Below are positions 25,656 to 33,358 of a stretch of 40,673 nucleotides of DNA, in pieces; positions within the stretch are counted from its first letter, which is position 1; every line of letters begins with the position of its first letter. Location of the stretch: the NCBI GenBank assembly GCA_002342225.1, contig DDPO01000160.1, positions 22,441 to 63,113 on the forward strand, in the 5' to 3' direction. Both the position numbers and the translations under genes were made by a program. Under the pieces are notes generated by a model. The model searched no databases, had not been told where the DNA came from, and was given only the letters and a program-made list of their open reading frames with translations. Origin of the DNA: Bdellovibrionaceae bacterium UBA2466 (GTDB lineage: Bacteria; Bdellovibrionota; FAC87; UBA2466).

Positions 25656-26524
25656 ATCGTCGCGCATCGCTATTGCCTTGGGGGCTTCTTTTTCCGACAA
25701 TGGCCATTCTTTCGATCTTTGTGATTTATCCAGCAATACAGTCCCTTATTTTAAGCTTTCAAGACGTTGAGCCACTCTCAAAGAGAAGTTTTTTTATCGG
25801 TTTTGAGAACTACGAAGTTCTTTTGAAATCCCCCGATTATTGGCAAAGTGCAAGAGTCACTGGCTCGTTTCTACTTCTGACGGTGATCCCTAGCCTCGTT
25901 ATCAGTCTTACGATCGCTGTTTTTTTAGACGCTAATCCCTTTTTTCAAAATGGATTTAGAACTCTATTTCTACTTCCCGTAGCTATTTCATCTAGCATGG
26001 CAGCGATGTTGTGGATCTTTATTTACAATCCCACTGCCGGCTTTTTAAACTATTTTCTAGATGTTTTGGGTATTCATGGTCCTAATTGGTTAGCGGATCC
26101 CGATACGGCACTCATTGCAGTAGCAATTTCAACGGTATGGAAAGAGCTTGGGTTTAATATCATCTTTTTTTTAGCTGGGCTGTCAGCAATTCCAAATGAG
26201 TTGAAAGAGGCTGCAGAACTCGATGGTGCAAATGGTTGGCAGATATTTCGAAATGTTACACTTCCGCTCTTGTCTCCCACATTGTTTTTCGTGAGCGTGG
26301 TTTCGGTTATAAACTCTTTGCAGAGTTTTGGCCAAATCCATATTTTAACCACAGGCGGACCTATGGGGGAGACCACAACGCTTGTGTACAATCTCTATCG
26401 CGATGCTTTCGTCAAATTTAGAACCGGTTTGGCCTCGAGCGAAGCCGTTGTACTGTTTACTCTTATTATGATAGCGACAACTATTCAGTTTCGATTAGCA
26501 AAAAAGAGAGTCCATTATGGCTAG
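25652..26524 (+). CDS. ugpA: ABC importer permease, UgpA type
   Basis: A 290-residue inner-membrane permease with six predicted transmembrane segments; the first is [24 protein letters not shown]. The cytoplasmic coupling EAA loop is visible as [26 protein letters not shown]. It overlaps the ATPase gene upstream by 4 nt and the second permease by 8 nt, so stoichiometric co-translation is likely. It would form a heterodimeric channel with the next gene product. Confidence 0.9.
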   Translation: MNRRASLLPWGLLFPTMAILSIFVIYPAIQSLILSFQDVEPLSKRSFFIGFENYEVLLKSPDYWQSARVTGSFLLLTVIPSLVISLTIAVFLDANPFFQNGFRTLFLLPVAISSSMAAMLWIFIYNPTAGFLNYFLDVLGIHGPNWLADPDTALIAVAISTVWKELGFNIIFFLAGLSAIPNELKEAAELDGANGWQIFRNVTLPLLSPTLFFVSVVSVINSLQSFGQIHILTTGGPMGETTTLVYNLYRDAFVKFRTGLASSEAVVLFTLIMIATTIQFRLAKKRVHYG

Positions 26525-27359
26525 TCGGCTAAAAGACCCAAAGCTTGCAAAAAGAGTTCGCGCTACCTTGATTCTTTTGATTCCCGCTTTGTTGCAGGCT
26601 TTTCCTCTGATCTACCTGTTGTGTGTGTCATGGAAAGAGGGGGCAGAAGTGATCCAATATCCTCCCAGACTTTTTCCGAGAGAAATCAATTGGGTGAATT
26701 ATTCAGAGGCTTTATCCTCTGCTCCTCTGGTAAGGTTTCTTTTGAATTCGGCTCTTGTTGCAACATCAATTACTCTAAGTCAGTTGTTGACTTCAATTTT
26801 AGCCGCTTACGCATTATCAAGGTTAGAGTTTAAGGGGCAAAATGTGATCATGGCTATTATCGTTGGAACCATGATGATACCGGGGGAAGTTACTATTATT
26901 CCCAACTACTTCACACTTGCTTCTTGGAATTGGTTGAACACTTACCCGGCTCTGATTGTGCCTTTTTCAGTCAGCGGTTTTGGGATTTTCTTTCTTTACC
27001 AATTTTTCAAGACGGTGCCTAAAGAGCTTGAAGAAGCTGCCTTTCTTGAAGGTTGTTCGAGAATGCGTTTTCTTTTTCAATTCATCGTGCCTCTTGCTTT
27101 ACCAGCGATATCCGCTTTTGCGATCTATTCCTTTGTCGGCGCTTGGAATCAGTATCTATGGCCTTTGATAGTCACACAAACTACCGATATGCAAACTGCA
27201 CAAATCGGGATTGGAATGTTTCGCTCCCAGAACGAGTCTATGAGTTGGGGTGTTATTATGGCAGCGACTGCCATGCTGATTTCTCCAACTGTGTTTCTTT
27301 TTATCCTGACCCAAAAGCAATTTGTTAGAGGAATCACAATGAGCGGAATAAAGGGTTGA
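26517..27359 (+). CDS. ugpE: ABC importer permease, UgpE type
   Basis: A 280-residue permease and partner of the preceding gene. It has about six membrane segments (first: ATLILLIPALLQAFPLIYLLCVSW) and the coupling loop LEEAAFLEGCSRMRFLFQFIVPLALP. The C-terminus (FLFILTQKQFVRGITMSGIKG) is typical of the UgpE/MalG class. The binding-protein gene begins 3 nt after its stop. Confidence 0.9.
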   Translation: MASRLKDPKLAKRVRATLILLIPALLQAFPLIYLLCVSWKEGAEVIQYPPRLFPREINWVNYSEALSSAPLVRFLLNSALVATSITLSQLLTSILAAYALSRLEFKGQNVIMAIIVGTMMIPGEVTIIPNYFTLASWNWLNTYPALIVPFSVSGFGIFFLYQFFKTVPKELEEAAFLEGCSRMRFLFQFIVPLALPAISAFAIYSFVGAWNQYLWPLIVTQTTDMQTAQIGIGMFRSQNESMSWGVIMAATAMLISPTVFLFILTQKQFVRGITMSGIKG

Positions 27360-27362
27360 TTC

Positions 27363-28661
27363 ATGCCTAAACTTTTTTTTATCCTTTGGATCTTTTCATT
27401 GGGGCTTAGAGCGGCGCCAATCCAAATTACGTTTTGGCACTCCATGACCGGAGAAAAGGGGAAATTATTAGGAGAGTTAACTGAAGAATTTAACAAGTCT
27501 AAAGAAAACCTCGATCGGTTCAAAGTTGTCCCACAATTTGTGGGAACTTATGAAGAGGGGCTTAATAAGCTAAGGACATCTCTTCTTGCCAAACAGGGGC
27601 CCAATGTAGCGCAGATTACCGATATAGGGACTCAATTGATGATCGATACAAAAGCGGTTGTCCCGCTGCAAGATCTCATAGACCAGGATCCTGATTTTCC
27701 CATCGAAAAGCTTTTAGCCACGATTAAGCGATATTACCAAGTCGATGGGAAACTCTTTTCACTGCCTTTTGCAACTTCAAATCCAATTCTTTATTACAAC
27801 ATGGATGCGTTTAAACGAGTGGGACTTCTTCGACCGCCCCGAACTTTCTTGGAGCTTAAAGATTTTTCTCGAAAGCTAACTGATAAGAATAAAAAAACAA
27901 CGGGAATCACATGGCCATTGAGTAGTTGGTTTTTTGAGGAGTTTATTGCACGGCAGGGTGCGCTTTTAGTGGATCGTGAAAATGGACGATTGGGCAGAGC
28001 GACCGAAGCTTTATATCTCACACCGGAAGCTATTCGATTCGTCACTCTCTGGCAGGATATGGCGAAAGAGGGGACCTTCGCCAATGTGGGAAGAGGATGG
28101 GATCCACCAGAGGCTAATTTTCTTTCAGGGCGATCGGCTATGATGTTTCACTCGACGAGTGATGTTTTTGAAGTGGTCAGGAAAGCTCATTTCAAAGTAG
28201 GTACAGCCCCCATTCCTCTTGCTGATGAAAAAAACGTGGGGGGGACTGTGGTGGGAGGTAACTCTCTTTGGATTTTGAAAGACAAAACCCCTGAAGAGAT
28301 CAAAGGGAGTTTTTTGTTTGTCAAATATATGGCTAGCTCCGGAGTACAGAAACGTTGGCACATGGGGACAGGATATTTCCCCATTCGCGAGGATCTTATT
28401 CAAGAACTTGAAAAAGAGGGTTTCTACGAAAAATTCCCAGCTGCAAAAACTGCAATTCTCCAGCTAAAAGCCTCTGCTCTAAGCACTGCAACCCAAGGGG
28501 CCTTGATGGGGGTGTTTGCAGAAGCGAGAGATCAAATTGAATCGGCCATTGAAAGGGTTTTAGCTGGGAGAATGTCTGTAGAGGAGGCTTTGAAAAGGGC
28601 AAAGTTTCAAACGGATGATTCTCTGCGCAGGTACAATCGATTTTTAGAGAAGCTCAAGTGA
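27363..28661 (+). CDS. ugpB: Extracellular solute-binding protein, UgpB type
   Basis: A 432-residue binding protein with a signal peptide (MPKLFFILWIFSLGLRAAP). From memory of E. coli UgpB, which binds sn-glycerol-3-phosphate, the similarity is collinear: ITFWHSMTGEKGKLL, FVGTYEEGLNKL, SNPILYYNMDAFKRVGL, VGGNSLWILKDK and MGTGYFPIREDL. This favours glycerol-3-phosphate or a glycerophosphodiester as ligand, but not every ligand-site residue could be checked. Gene order here is C-A-E-B, unlike B-A-E-C-Q in E. coli, and no ugpQ phosphodiesterase gene follows. Confidence 0.88.
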   Translation: MPKLFFILWIFSLGLRAAPIQITFWHSMTGEKGKLLGELTEEFNKSKENLDRFKVVPQFVGTYEEGLNKLRTSLLAKQGPNVAQITDIGTQLMIDTKAVVPLQDLIDQDPDFPIEKLLATIKRYYQVDGKLFSLPFATSNPILYYNMDAFKRVGLLRPPRTFLELKDFSRKLTDKNKKTTGITWPLSSWFFEEFIARQGALLVDRENGRLGRATEALYLTPEAIRFVTLWQDMAKEGTFANVGRGWDPPEANFLSGRSAMMFHSTSDVFEVVRKAHFKVGTAPIPLADEKNVGGTVVGGNSLWILKDKTPEEIKGSFLFVKYMASSGVQKRWHMGTGYFPIREDLIQELEKEGFYEKFPAAKTAILQLKASALSTATQGALMGVFAEARDQIESAIERVLAGRMSVEEALKRAKFQTDDSLRRYNRFLEKLK

Positions 28662-28663
28662 AG

Positions 28664-28692
28664 TTGACTTGGAGGGAATAAAAAAATAAAAC
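28664..28692 (+). promoter_or_regulatory. Candidate promoter giving a leaderless nitroreductase mRNA
   Basis: TTGACT (28664-28669, 5 of 6 matches) and TAAAAC (28687-28692, 4 of 6) are 17 nt apart. The -10 box ends 7 nt before the ATG at 28700, so transcription would start at about the first base of the coding region. A GGAGGG at 28671-28676 lies within the spacer and is too far (24 nt) to be that gene's ribosome binding site. Confidence 0.45.
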
Positions 28693-28699
28693 AGTAAAT

Positions 28700-29350
28700 A
28701 TGAAAACATTATCCAATCAAGATGTCGTCAATCAATTGCGCTGGCGCTATGCCACGAAAAAGTTCGATCCTCAAAAAAAGATATCCAAAGATGATTGGGC
28801 TGCTATCGAAGAAGCTCTTATCTTGTCACCCTCTTCCTATGGACTTCAGCCCTGGAAGTTCATCGTAGTTCAGAGCGCTGAATTAAGAAAACAACTGACT
28901 CCCTTGAGTTGGAAACAGACTCAAGTTGAAGATTGCTCTCATTATGTGGTGTTTGCGAATAAAATCGGTCTTGATGAAAAGTACATCACCGATTTCATTG
29001 ATTTGAATGCTAAGACTCGTGGCGTTTCACCTGAAAAGCTTGAAGGCTATAAAAAGATGATGATGGGTAACCTTTTAGGTGGTGATAGAAAATCTCAGTT
29101 GTCTGATTGGGCAGCACGGCAGTGTTATATCGCCCTAGGGAATCTGATGACTACTGTTGCTGTGATGGGGATTGATGCATGTCCTATGGAAGGAATAGAG
29201 CCTGCGGGTTACGATAAAGTTCTGGGACTTGAAGGAACTGGATATCAAACCTGTGTTGCCTGTGCAGTGGGGTATCGAAGCGCCGACGATGCTTACGCAA
29301 GGTTAGCAAAGGTTCGGTTTGCAAACGAGAAAGTTATAATCAACAAGTAA
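28700..29350 (+). CDS. NAD(P)H-dependent nitroreductase family flavoprotein (NfsB-like)
   Basis: A 216-residue FMN-binding oxidoreductase. It matches the NfsB layout: RYATKKFDPQKKISKDDW (FMN phosphate contact with Arg/Lys), ILSPSSYGLQPWKFIVVQ, ARQCYIALGNLMTTVAVMGIDACPMEGIEP and the end SADDAYARLAKVRF. Such enzymes reduce nitroaromatics, quinones or flavins; the natural substrate is open. It follows the binding-protein gene by 38 nt but has its own promoter candidate and no ribosome binding site. It is convergent with tatA. Confidence 0.92.
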   Translation: MKTLSNQDVVNQLRWRYATKKFDPQKKISKDDWAAIEEALILSPSSYGLQPWKFIVVQSAELRKQLTPLSWKQTQVEDCSHYVVFANKIGLDEKYITDFIDLNAKTRGVSPEKLEGYKKMMMGNLLGGDRKSQLSDWAARQCYIALGNLMTTVAVMGIDACPMEGIEPAGYDKVLGLEGTGYQTCVACAVGYRSADDAYARLAKVRFANEKVIINK

Positions 29351-29362
29351 ATGGGCCTAAAC

Positions 29363-29527
29363 TTAGGCCGGAATCTGGGGAGTTTGATCATCAGAATCGC
29401 TGAGAGCTTTTTTAAAGTCTCGAATGCCTTTTCCGAGGCTTTTGCCTAGTTCCGGCAATCTTTTCGGTCCAAAGACCAGCAAAGCGATAATAAAGATAAC
29501 TAAAAGCTCTTGGAATCCTAAGTTCAT
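29363..29527 (-). CDS. tatA: Twin-arginine translocase subunit TatA (short)
   Basis: A 54-residue protein: an N-terminal membrane helix (GFQELLVIFIIALLVFG), then the conserved hinge FGPKRLPELGKSLGKGIRDFKKA, which is the TatA/E signature. A short acidic-polar tail follows (LSDSDDQTPQIPA). TatA oligomers form the pore through which folded twin-arginine proteins cross the inner membrane. At 54 residues it is closer to TatE than to the 89-residue E. coli TatA. No tatB or tatC is adjacent. The ATG at 29527 has an AGGA site upstream. Divergent from the carbamoyltransferase gene. Confidence 0.93.
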   Translation of the reverse strand: MNLGFQELLVIFIIALLVFGPKRLPELGKSLGKGIRDFKKALSDSDDQTPQIPA

Positions 29528-29643
29528 AGCCCATTCCTACTATGACGTGGTGAGCTAGGTCAACTTTTCCTTGTCTCACTTGTGATCTATCTGAAATAAT
29601 AAGCTATTCTTTTCTCTTAACGACACGATTCAACGGAATTCGA

Positions 29644-31485
29644 ATGAAAATATTGGGGATATCGGCCTACTATCACGACAGTGCTGCGGCTCTTGTAGAC
29701 TCGGGCAAAATTGTGGCCGCGGCTCAAGAGGAGCGCTTTAGCCGGAAAAAACATGACAGCCGCTTTCCTATCTCAGCTATTGAGTACTGCCTTCGAGAGG
29801 CTAAAACCGATTTAGATTCACTTGAAGCTGTTGTGTTTTATGACAAGCCACTTACCAAATTCGAAAGGCTACTTGAAACCTATCTTTCCTATGCTCCTTC
29901 GGGGTTGTCCTCCTTTCTAATAGCCATGCCCGTGTGGCTTAAGGAAAAACTGTTTTTGAAATCGACTCTCAAAAAAGAACTGAAAGCTTTGATGAAAAAC
30001 AGAAAAGGAAAGCTTCCAAAGCTTCTGTTTGCCGAGCACCATCAATCCCATGCAGCTTCTGCTTTTTTCCCGAGTCCTTACGAGAAAGCCGCAGTGCTAT
30101 GTCTTGATGGAGTTGGGGAGTGGGCAACTACTTCAGTGTGGCTCGGAGAGAATAATCAACTTAAACCTCAATGGGAGATCGAGTTTCCGCATTCTTTGGG
30201 GATGCTGTATTCGGCTTTCACTTATTACACGGGGTTTAAAGTTAATTCAGGTGAGTACAAGCTCATGGGTTTAGCACCTTACGGTGAACCTAAATATGTC
30301 GACCTTATTTATAAGCACCTCATTGATTTGAAAGAGGATGGTACTTTCAGGTTGAACATGGATTATTTTAATTTTGCAGTGGGATTGACCATGACCAATA
30401 CCCGCTTTGATAGTCTTTTTGGAGCTCCTCCGAGGAAACCTGAAAGTAAGGTAACTCAAAAAGAGATGGATTTAGCGAGATCTATTCAAGTGGTTACTGA
30501 GGAGGTTGTTTTAAGACTTTCAAGGTCCATTTACCGAGAACTTAAAACTGATGCTTTGTGTTTGGCGGGTGGTGTGGCTCTTAATTGCGTAGCCAATGGG
30601 CGTTTGTTAAGGGAAGGGCCTTTTAAAAAGATTTGGATTCAACCCGCAGCTGGCGATGCAGGTGGTGCCCTTGGAGCAGCGCTGTCTGGCTGGTACGAGT
30701 ATTTTAAAAGTGAAAGAAGAGTAGCTAATGAAAACGATCAAATGCGAGGAAGTTATTTGGGGCCTGCATTTGAGGAGACAGAAATTCAAGCTGCATTGGA
30801 CAGCATAGGAGCCCGCTACGAAAGATTAAACGAACAGCAATTAAACGACAGGCTTTCTGATTTATTAGCTCAAGAAAATGTCATAGGCTGGTGTCAGGGA
30901 AGAATGGAGTTTGGCCCACGAGCTTTGGGAGGTCGTTCGATTATTGGAGATCCCAGAAGTCAGAAAATGCAATCGGTTATGAACTTGAAAATCAAGTACC
31001 GTGAATCGTTCAGGCCCTTTGCTCCTGCGGTATTAGCTGAGGATGTGAAAGAATATTTCGATTTGGATATTCCAAGTCCCTACATGTTGATTGTGGCTCC
31101 TGTAGCTGAAAAACATCAGTTGCCTATGACCGAAGATCAGGAAACTTTATTTGGCATTGAAAAGTTAAATGTCCCTAGGTCCAGTATTCCTGCCGTTACT
31201 CATGTTGATTATTCGGCTCGAGTGCAGACCGTTCATGCTGAAACCAACCCTAAATTTTATAGTCTGCTCAAAGCTTTTAAGAAAAAGACTGGATGTGGAG
31301 TTTTGGTTAATACAAGTTTTAATGTTCGGGGTGAGCCCATCGTCTGTTCAACAGAGGATGCTTATCGGTGTTTTATGAGAACTGAAATGGATTATCTTGT
31401 TGTTGAAAATTTTGTTCTTGCCAAAAATGCTCAGCCAAAGCCCAAAGAAGATCTCTCCTGGCAGAAGGAGTTTGAACTTGATTAA
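29644..31485 (+). CDS. Carbamoyltransferase, NodU/CmcH family
   Basis: A 613-residue enzyme that transfers a carbamoyl group from carbamoyl phosphate, through an adenylated intermediate, to a hydroxyl of a small molecule or sugar. The N-terminal Kae1/TsaD-like domain has MKILGISAYYHDSAAALV, FAEHHQSHAASAFF with metal-binding histidines, CLDGVGEW and LCLAGGVALNCVANGRLL. The C-terminal domain has GRMEFGPRALGGRSIIGDPR, KYRESFRPFAPAVL and NTSFNVRGEPIVCS. Family members modify Nod factors, cephamycin, saxitoxin and other glycans or metabolites. The product here is not known. SxtJ and DUF5989 genes follow. Confidence 0.94.
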   Translation: MKILGISAYYHDSAAALVDSGKIVAAAQEERFSRKKHDSRFPISAIEYCLREAKTDLDSLEAVVFYDKPLTKFERLLETYLSYAPSGLSSFLIAMPVWLKEKLFLKSTLKKELKALMKNRKGKLPKLLFAEHHQSHAASAFFPSPYEKAAVLCLDGVGEWATTSVWLGENNQLKPQWEIEFPHSLGMLYSAFTYYTGFKVNSGEYKLMGLAPYGEPKYVDLIYKHLIDLKEDGTFRLNMDYFNFAVGLTMTNTRFDSLFGAPPRKPESKVTQKEMDLARSIQVVTEEVVLRLSRSIYRELKTDALCLAGGVALNCVANGRLLREGPFKKIWIQPAAGDAGGALGAALSGWYEYFKSERRVANENDQMRGSYLGPAFEETEIQAALDSIGARYERLNEQQLNDRLSDLLAQENVIGWCQGRMEFGPRALGGRSIIGDPRSQKMQSVMNLKIKYRESFRPFAPAVLAEDVKEYFDLDIPSPYMLIVAPVAEKHQLPMTEDQETLFGIEKLNVPRSSIPAVTHVDYSARVQTVHAETNPKFYSLLKAFKKKTGCGVLVNTSFNVRGEPIVCSTEDAYRCFMRTEMDYLVVENFVLAKNAQPKPKEDLSWQKEFELD

Positions 31486-31882
31486 TACAACCGAAGTTAA
31501 TTCCAAGCAGTTACGCGATTATGGTTTTCTGATGGGGGCTGCTGTAGCTGTGATCTTTGGTCTATATCCACGATTTGTGTTGAAACAAGAGTGGATGATA
31601 TGGCCCTTTCTAGTTTTGGGAATTTTTTGGGCCGTATCGGTGATCTATCCAACGATTCTTTCTCCGTTCTACAGATTATGGATGTTCATCGGGGGCATTC
31701 TTGGAAAGATTAACTCGACGATTATTTTGACGATATGTTTCTTTGTTCTTTTTGTCCCTGTTGCATTCTGTTTTCGATTGATTCATCGAGACAGACTTCG
31801 TCGTCTTAAGAGTAATCAGGAAAACTACAGAAAATGGAGAGAGCAAGTATTTAGTCAAGATCAAATGGAACATCCATTTTGA
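31478..31882 (+). CDS. SxtJ-family membrane protein (TTG start)
   Basis: A 134-residue membrane protein with three or four hydrophobic segments (DYGFLMGAAVAVIFGLYP, WPFLVLGIFWAVSVIYPTIL, then FYRLWMFIGGILGKINSTII and ILTICFFVLFVPVAFCF). It ends in a basic cytosolic tail (HRDRLRRLKSNQENYRKWRE). The pattern matches the SxtJ family, named after the saxitoxin cluster, whose genes often follow carbamoyltransferases; the activity is unknown. I take TTG at 31478, 7 nt after an AGGAG site, overlapping the carbamoyltransferase stop by 8 nt. Start choices further upstream lie deep inside that gene. Confidence 0.82.
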   Translation: MINTTEVNSKQLRDYGFLMGAAVAVIFGLYPRFVLKQEWMIWPFLVLGIFWAVSVIYPTILSPFYRLWMFIGGILGKINSTIILTICFFVLFVPVAFCFRLIHRDRLRRLKSNQENYRKWREQVFSQDQMEHPF

Positions 31883-31897
31883 GCAAGGAGGATAGCC

Positions 31898-32050
31898 GTG
31901 ACTGAATTTATGAAAGATCTTTGGGGCTTCATGAGAGTTCGAAAGAAGTTTTGGCTGTTGCCAATCCTATTGACTCTCTTGGCTCTGGGTTCACTTTTGA
32001 TTTTTGCCCAAGGCTCAGCGATGGCGCCTTTTATTTATACACTGTTCTAG
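31898..32050 (+). CDS. DUF5989 small membrane protein (GTG start)
   Basis: A 50-residue protein starting with GTG at 31898 after a strong AAGGAGGA site. It has a basic N-terminal helix (MTEFMKDLWGFMRVRKKFW), one membrane segment (LLPILLTLLALGSLLIFAQG) and the end SAMAPFIYTLF. The RKKFWLLP and APFIYTLF motifs are, as I recall, the hallmark of DUF5989, regularly encoded next to SxtJ and carbamoyltransferase genes. Function is unknown; it could anchor or assist the enzyme at the membrane. Too short for many gene callers, but the motif is clear. Confidence 0.85.
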   Translation: MTEFMKDLWGFMRVRKKFWLLPILLTLLALGSLLIFAQGSAMAPFIYTLF

Positions 32051-32073
32051 AGAGTTTAACTTGGATTTCCTAC

Positions 32074-32102
32074 TAGCCAGGCTCATCATCTGAGAATATA
32101 GT
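32074..32102 (+). promoter_or_regulatory. Candidate promoter giving a leaderless transpeptidase mRNA
   Basis: TAGCCA (32074-32079, 4 of 6) and TATAGT (32097-32102, 5 of 6) are 17 nt apart. The -10 box ends 7 nt before the ATG at 32110, so transcription would start at or one base from the start codon. No ribosome binding site is visible upstream of that ATG. Confidence 0.4.
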
Positions 32103-32109
32103 TATCCCA

Positions 32110-33354
32110 ATGGGGCAGAGTGAAGGGAAATCACAGAAAAGATTTCTTGTCTATTTGGGCTTTTTTGCAGTTACCGTTGCAATTTTTTTTAAATGGGTAA
32201 TCTTGCCAAAATCTCCGAGCCGACAGTCAGAAATCTCTAAAGCATCGATTGCCAAAGCTATTGAAGCGAGTCTTAAAGAAAATCTCTTTCCTGATTGGCT
32301 GGAAGTCCAAACGGGCTTAAGAAGACTGAAACTCGCTCCCACCTACAGTCTGGATCTACTTTCCCAACATAAGATGGAGAAGCTTTTTTCCCAGTATCGC
32401 CCCGACTATGGCGCTTTTGTGGCTGTGGATGCAAAGACCGGTGCCATTCTTTCATTGGTTTCCTTTACAAGGGAGAATAAAGAGATTGGTAATTTAGTAC
32501 TTCAGGCCACTTTTCCAGCTGCATCTGTTTTTAAAGTTGTGACTGCAGCTGCAGCGATCGACCAGAGGAAAGCTGATCCCAACACTGTGGTTGCCTACAC
32601 GGGAGCGAATCACACACTTTATAAACGGAATCTTTTACAAAATTTTAATCCGCGGTGGGCCAGAAAGGTGACCCTTAGGGAAGCTTTTGCTCGTTCTATT
32701 AATTCAGTTTTTGGAAAAGTGGGCCTCTACATTCTTAAGCCGGAGGAACTCGCCGAATATGCTAAAAGATTTCAGTTTAACCAAGCCATCAATGCTGATG
32801 TCCCTGTTCAGCCAGGAACTTTTTACCTCGATGCTGAAGATAAATACAAAGTAGCGGAAGCAGCATCGGGCTTCACTCGAGTTGCGCAGATGAGTCCGTT
32901 GCAGGGGGCGCTAATGGCTGCATCTATCGTTAATGAGGGGATCATGATGGAGCCATTTGTCGTGGAGAGCCTTAGAACAGAGCTAGGTGAAATTGCGTAT
33001 AAGGCCGAAGTAAAGCCCTTGGGACAGGTCATGAATGTTGAAACAGCCAAGAATCTAAGGGAACTGATGAGAGAAACTGTTGTTAGAGGCACTTCCCAAA
33101 AATCGTTCCGGGATTTATTAAGGAAAAAGAAAGCTCAACAGATTGAAATGGGAGGCAAAACGGGCCATTTGACCGGTCTTTCACCTAAGGGAAATTATGA
33201 TTGGTTTGTGGGTTATGCTACTGATGGGAAGAAACAGATCGCTTTGGCTGCATTAACCATCAATGAAGAAAACTGGAGAGTTAAATCTTCCTACCTCGCT
33301 CGCCAATTTATCGAGGGTTATTTTAAAAAAATTCAAATAACTGAAAGACAGTAA
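32110..33354 (+). CDS. Penicillin-binding transpeptidase domain protein
   Basis: A 414-residue membrane-anchored transpeptidase. One N-terminal hydrophobic segment (FLVYLGFFAVTVAIFFKWVIL) leads into the catalytic domain. The three active-site motifs are intact: SxxK as SVFK (catalytic S139), SxN as SIN (196-198) and KTG at 350-352 within GGKTGHLTG. The segment GAFVAVDAKTGAILSLVS is also typical of PBP transpeptidases. It has no transglycosylase and little or no PBP-dimer domain, so it is smaller than PBP2/PBP3. It could cross-link peptidoglycan or be a specialised or penicillin-sensing relative. It follows DUF5989 by 59 nt, and the next gene starts 4 nt after its stop. Confidence 0.9.
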   Translation: MGQSEGKSQKRFLVYLGFFAVTVAIFFKWVILPKSPSRQSEISKASIAKAIEASLKENLFPDWLEVQTGLRRLKLAPTYSLDLLSQHKMEKLFSQYRPDYGAFVAVDAKTGAILSLVSFTRENKEIGNLVLQATFPAASVFKVVTAAAAIDQRKADPNTVVAYTGANHTLYKRNLLQNFNPRWARKVTLREAFARSINSVFGKVGLYILKPEELAEYAKRFQFNQAINADVPVQPGTFYLDAEDKYKVAEAASGFTRVAQMSPLQGALMAASIVNEGIMMEPFVVESLRTELGEIAYKAEVKPLGQVMNVETAKNLRELMRETVVRGTSQKSFRDLLRKKKAQQIEMGGKTGHLTGLSPKGNYDWFVGYATDGKKQIALAALTINEENWRVKSSYLARQFIEGYFKKIQITERQ

Positions 33355-33358
33355 AGAC

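Noticed and set aside
29354..29369. GGCCTAAACTTAGGCC inverted repeat between the nitroreductase and tatA as a terminator
   Set aside because: The loop would be only 2 nt and no T-run follows on either strand; it also overlaps the tatA stop. It may be chance.
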